DNA of 64,000 nucleotides from Brachionus manjavacas (taxonomy: Eukaryota; Rotifera; Eurotatoria; Ploima; Brachionidae). Of this stretch, positions 60,410 through 64,000 are shown one piece after another (positions within the stretch are counted from its first letter, which is position 1; each line of letters starts with the position of its first letter). Location of the stretch: assembly GCA_019054805.1 (NCBI GenBank), contig JAHQIY010000004.1, positions 2,108,001 to 2,172,000 on the forward strand, given 5' to 3'. A program made the position numbers and the translations under genes. Below the pieces are notes generated by a model. That model saw only the letters and a program-made list of their open reading frames with translations, was not told where the DNA came from and did no database searches.

Positions 60410-63326
60410 TGGTCTTATGCAAGACTCGCTCTTTCGATATGGCATCCAAGAAAATCAGATCGTCAAATTCAACAAGCAATATTCGTTCATCAAAAGTGTC
60501 ATCAAGTGTAGAAAATCTCGAATCTTTAATGTTTTTAAATGCTACTTCCCTGGACAATAAACTAGATGAATTCAGTGTTGTTATTGAAACATATAGCCGA
60601 AAAATTGTGGCAGTCAGTGAGACTTGATTAAGAGCATCTCAAATACAAACGTTAAAGGATATAATTTGTACAGAAATGACAGAAGTGAAGACACAGAGGC
60701 CGGGTAATATGTTTCTATATAGATGAAAATATCGATTCATTTGAATTAAATGATGCAGGTTTTAATTTAATTAAAATAGAACAAATTTGGGGAGTAGTTA
60801 ACTTAAACTGTGAAAAGTATCTAGCTGGCTGTCTATATGTGCTAAAGGATTTGTTGATAGAACAAATCGATATTCTAATAATGCGTGACTTTAACTTTCC
60901 ATCAATCATCTGGTCAAATGGCTGTGTTTCAGAAATCTTAAACGAAAATGGCATCGAACATAAATTCAGCGAGACGCTAAGCGACACTTTTTTATATCAG
61001 CATGTAAATGTTCCAACATTTCAAATGTCAAACGAAAAAATTTTCAACACTTTGGATTTGATTTTCAAGACTCAGTCTGGCAGTGTGTATGCAATCGATA
61101 CAAAATTTGTGCTTGGTAACATTAATAAATGACATCTGGTTATCTTTTTCAATTTTGTACTCAAAAACAAGGTTAGTAAGGAATCATATACTATTGAAAA
61201 ATTTCTTTATAGTAACGCTGACTTTGAAAAAATTTCTGATTTTTTATCAAATATTGATTGGGTGCACTTATTTGAGAATTTAAATATTCAGGAAATGTAC
61301 AATGAGTTTATTTTCTATGTCAGCAAAGCTAGTTATCGATTCATTCCAGTGACGGATGGCTCTAAAAAGAAAAGTATCTCAAAACCTTGGATAAAAAATG
61401 ATCTCGAGATCTTAATTAGGAAAAAGAAAAATCTTAGATACAGGAACTGTGCATGTAACTGGAAGGATATGAATCTTTATAATGATTACAAAAGTATCAG
61501 TAAATTAGTTTCTTTGGAAATAAAAAGAGCCAGACTAACTTATGAACAATAATTTTGGATTCTTCTTAGTAGATAAAGCTAAGAAGAATCCAAAATTATT
61601 ATAAAAATATCTAAATGATCAACAAGGAATCAGAGAATCAATCAAAGCATTAAAGTCAAACAATGAATTACCAAAGAACCGAAAGAGATTCCAAATCTAC
61701 TAAATAAATGTTTTCGAGATGTCTTTCTTATTGAACAAAATAGGGACCTTCCAATTTTTGTAGCTGAACTAAATAAAAACTGTTTAGAATATATTGAGAT
61801 TGAACCAAATGATATTAGTTATGAAGTGGTTTATAAAAAATAAAAGACCTAAATCAAAATAAATCATGTGGTGTAGACAAGTTTCATCCGCTATTGCTAA
61901 AAAACTGTGCAGAAGCCTTTACTGTTCCTTTAACTTTAATTTTCAGAAAGTCTTTATCTAATAGTCAGCTTCCAATAGAATTCAGATCAGCAAATATTAC
62001 TCCATTGTTAAAAAAAGGTGATAAATCAACGGCCAGCAATTATCGTCCCGTGTCTTTAAATACAATTCCGTGCAAAATAATGGAAAGCATAATAAGAACC
62101 AAAATGGAAGACTATCTTTATAAGAACAATATTATATCTAAAGAACAGCATGGATTTGTCAGGAAAAGTCATGTACATCCAATCTTATGGAAACTCTAGA
62201 TTTCATCTCAATGAGTCTAGACAAAAGTAATCCTGTTGATGTAATTCTGCTAGATTTTGCCAAAGCATTTGATACTATTCCGCACAGACGACTTAAAGCT
62301 AAATTGAAAGCGAATGGCTTTAATGGTCTGACACTAAAATGGATTGAAGCTTTCTTGAAAAAAAGAAGACAACGAATTGTTCAAGGTTATATTTTTTCGG
62401 ATTGGGTTGAGATTTTTAGCAATGTACCACAAGGGTCAGTAATTGGCCCACTATTGTTCGTTTTGTATATCAATGATCTAACAAAAAGAAAAGAGAATGT
62501 GGTCAAAATGTATTCAGATGATACAAAAATATTCTCGCAAACGGTTTCAGAAATATGCGCAGTGAAACTTCAATCAGATTTAGATTTAATTTTCAAGTAG
62601 ACTCAAGATTGGCTTCTTCTCTTCAATACATCAAAATGTGTGGTTATGCATTACGGTCATAAAAACAAAGAATTCACTTATTCTATTAATGGTAAACAGT
62701 TATCAACGTCTGAAACCGAAAAAGATCTTGGAGTTATTTTCAATACAAATCTCAAATGGAAAAATCAAGTGATAGAGGCTACAAACAAAGCAAATCAAAT
62801 GTTGGGTCGCATCAGGAAATCATTCGCTCGTTTTGATTGTAAGTTATTTAGATCATTGTATTTAACTTTTGTTCGTCCTCTTTTGGAATTTGCTGTGCTT
62901 GTATGGTCTCCATTTCTTAAGTCGGATTGTGAGAATTTTGAGAGGATTCAACGCAGAGCTACGAAATTTGTTTCTTCAATTAGAAACAAACCGTATGAAA
63001 GCAGATTGAAGGCTTTAAACATTCCAAATCTGGTGGAAAGAAGAAAAAGAGGTGATCTAATTCAATTATACAAGATCATGCATGGAATAGAATTGGTTGA
63101 AAAAAGCAACAATTTTAATGTCACCAAAATCCAAGGAAGAGGTCACTGCTTCAAATATCACAAAGAAATTTCGAGGCTCCAACATAGAGATAACTTTTTT
63201 TTCCACAGAACCGCTAACATATGGAACTCACTGCCAAATCAATTAGTTGAAGACCCTAATGTTAACAGCTTTAAAGCAGGCATTGATTGCTGGATGATCA
63301 GCAATCAATCACATCAGCTGTCATAG
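60409..63326 (+). pseudogene. LINE ORF2 (endonuclease and reverse transcriptase), interrupted
   Basis: Starts at the ATG overlapping the ORF1 stop. Endonuclease: LESLMFLNATSLDNKLDEF, KIVAVSET followed by TGA where the family has Trp, then FYIDENIDSFELNDAGFNLI, DILIMRDFNFPSIIWSNG (GDFN changed to RDFN) and NTLDLIFKTQ. RT: IEFRSANITPLLKKGDKSTA, NYRPVSLNTIPCKIMESII, ILLDFAKAFDTIPHRRLKAK, PQGSVIGPLLFVLYINDLTK, VVKMYSDDTKIFS (YSDD in place of YADD), EKDLGVIFNTNLKWKNQV, RRKRGDLIQLYKIMHGIE, IWNSLPNQLVEDPNVNSFKA. At least five frame interruptions are seen: the TGA near 60626, a frameshift near 60705, 61130, 61551 and 62599. The palindrome at 61548-61600 lies inside it. Confidence 0.85.
61548..61600. 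repeat. Perfect hairpin, 22-bp arms, 9-bp loop, inside LINE ORF2
   Basis: aataattttggattcttctt+ag (61548-61569) is the exact reverse complement of 61579-61600; the loop is tagataaag. The right arm is the original coding sequence (KAKKNPKLL); the left arm is an inverted duplicate that disrupts the frame. Confidence 0.93.
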
Positions 63327-63395
63327 TGTGCCTTATCAGCACACTCGCTGGCTAGCCAGCTACAGTCAAAACTACTACTACTACTACTACTAAAT

Positions 63396-64000
63396 AATTA
63401 ATTTCACTTATTGATCATGACATAAATAAAAAAAAGTCATCTTTATTTATTTCATAATTTATTTATTATTTATTTATTTATTTCATTTAACGCCAATTCT
63501 GACGATTTATTAAAATTAAAAAGTAAAATGAAAGACAAAATTAATGATACAAATTAGTGATAAAAATAAAATATTTAGTAAGAATAATTTAAACATACAA
63601 GTTTGTTTGTAGATACAAGGGTTTTAATTTTTGCATAAATAATTTTTAATCTTTTAATTAATTATTCATTTAAACTTACAAATAAATTTATAATTGATTT
63701 TCCTACGATTTTTAGAATGCCTTTATAAGAAGGTTGAGAAGTGTTTTTCCATTTTGATCGTTGTTGTTCATCATTACAAAGCATGTTTTTATAGACTCAC
63801 GTATGCCATTCTTTGACGTTAATAAATAAATAAATAAATTACATAATTTATCACACAAAAACAAGCTTTTTATTCTTTAAATGCTAAATTAAAAAATTAT
63901 CCAAAAAGCAGGATGCCAAATGATGTAAATTAAAAAATAGCCCTATGTTACAATTTAAAAAACAAATAATTGTTAAAAATTTATTTAAACAAAAACTTTT
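63396..64000. other. AT-rich stretch to the window end, no gene
   Basis: Short (TTTA)n and (AAAT)n tracts at 63425-63485 and 63820-63840; nothing else recognised. Confidence 0.45.

Larger units (their letters stand above)
59600..63395 (+). mobile_element. Nearly full-length CR1-like LINE, mutated
   Basis: Order: T-rich leader, ORF1 (59726-60409), ORF2 with endonuclease (from 60408) and RT (to 63326), short 3' UTR (agtgtgccttatcagcacac, gctggctagccagctac) and a (TAC)n tail at 63368-63390. The 3' end with a short tandem repeat instead of poly(A) is a CR1-group trait. A 5'-truncated relative is at 31225-32115. Several stops in ORF2 make this copy inactive. Confidence 0.88.

Noticed and set aside
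1..64000. CRISPR arrays, bacterial promoters, rRNA genes
   Set aside because: None seen; gene structure and repeats are eukaryotic throughout. The short tandem repeats at 7540-7616 are coding, not spaced.

Overview
The window is nuclear DNA of a small, very AT-rich animal genome. The true genes are split by short introns (about 47-70 bp, GT..AG), and nearly all other recognisable coding matter comes from eukaryotic transposons: CR1/Jockey-like LINEs, Ty3-type LTR elements, hAT, MULE and Tc1/mariner. There are no bacterial operons, ribosome binding sites or CRISPR arrays. A monogonont rotifer such as Brachionus would fit the AT content, compact introns and transposon mix, but this is inference and other small invertebrates are possible.

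Host-like genes are few. There are three phospholipid scramblase genes with the same seven-exon layout (13.2-14.3 kb plus, 20.0-21.1 kb minus, 37.5-38.6 kb plus). Two short cysteine-rich protein genes share their architecture (7.5-7.85 kb partial, and 47.9-48.3 kb apparently complete, both minus). A broken apolipoprotein L-like gene lies at 44.9-45.7 kb, and several small PHD-like zinc-finger exons or fragments lie at 5.9, 9.0 and 32.7 kb.

Region by region: 1-2.9 kb and 9.2-12.1 kb are two copies of a 2.87 kb composite repeat (a LINE 3' tail plus a large eroded inverted repeat). Between them lies a dead Ty3-like element whose protease segment is flipped. 13-21 kb holds an inverted scramblase pair around a MULE transposase. 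21.5-27.5 kb is hAT and LINE debris, including two abutting LINE copies. 27.9-29.8 kb is a well-preserved 1.87 kb element with terminal inverted repeats of about 350 bp and a spliced ORF that resembles no transposase I know. 30-36 kb holds MULE remnants, a LINE fragment and a mirrored purine/pyrimidine minisatellite. 39.3-46.8 kb is hAT, three LINE families and the ApoL-like relic. 49-59 kb is a nest of Tc1 and LTR elements dominated by a 7.49 kb, very young Ty3 chromovirus-type element with an env-like region fused in frame behind its chromodomain. 59.6-63.4 kb is an almost full-length CR1-like LINE.

The most notable items are the env-bearing chromodomain element, the 1.87 kb element with a spliced unknown ORF, the inverted protease segment, the near-identity of the inverted scramblase pair (apparent gene conversion), the cysteine-rich gene family, and two perfect hairpins with 9-nt loops that look like template-switch events. 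All family calls come from reading the translations; no database search was run.
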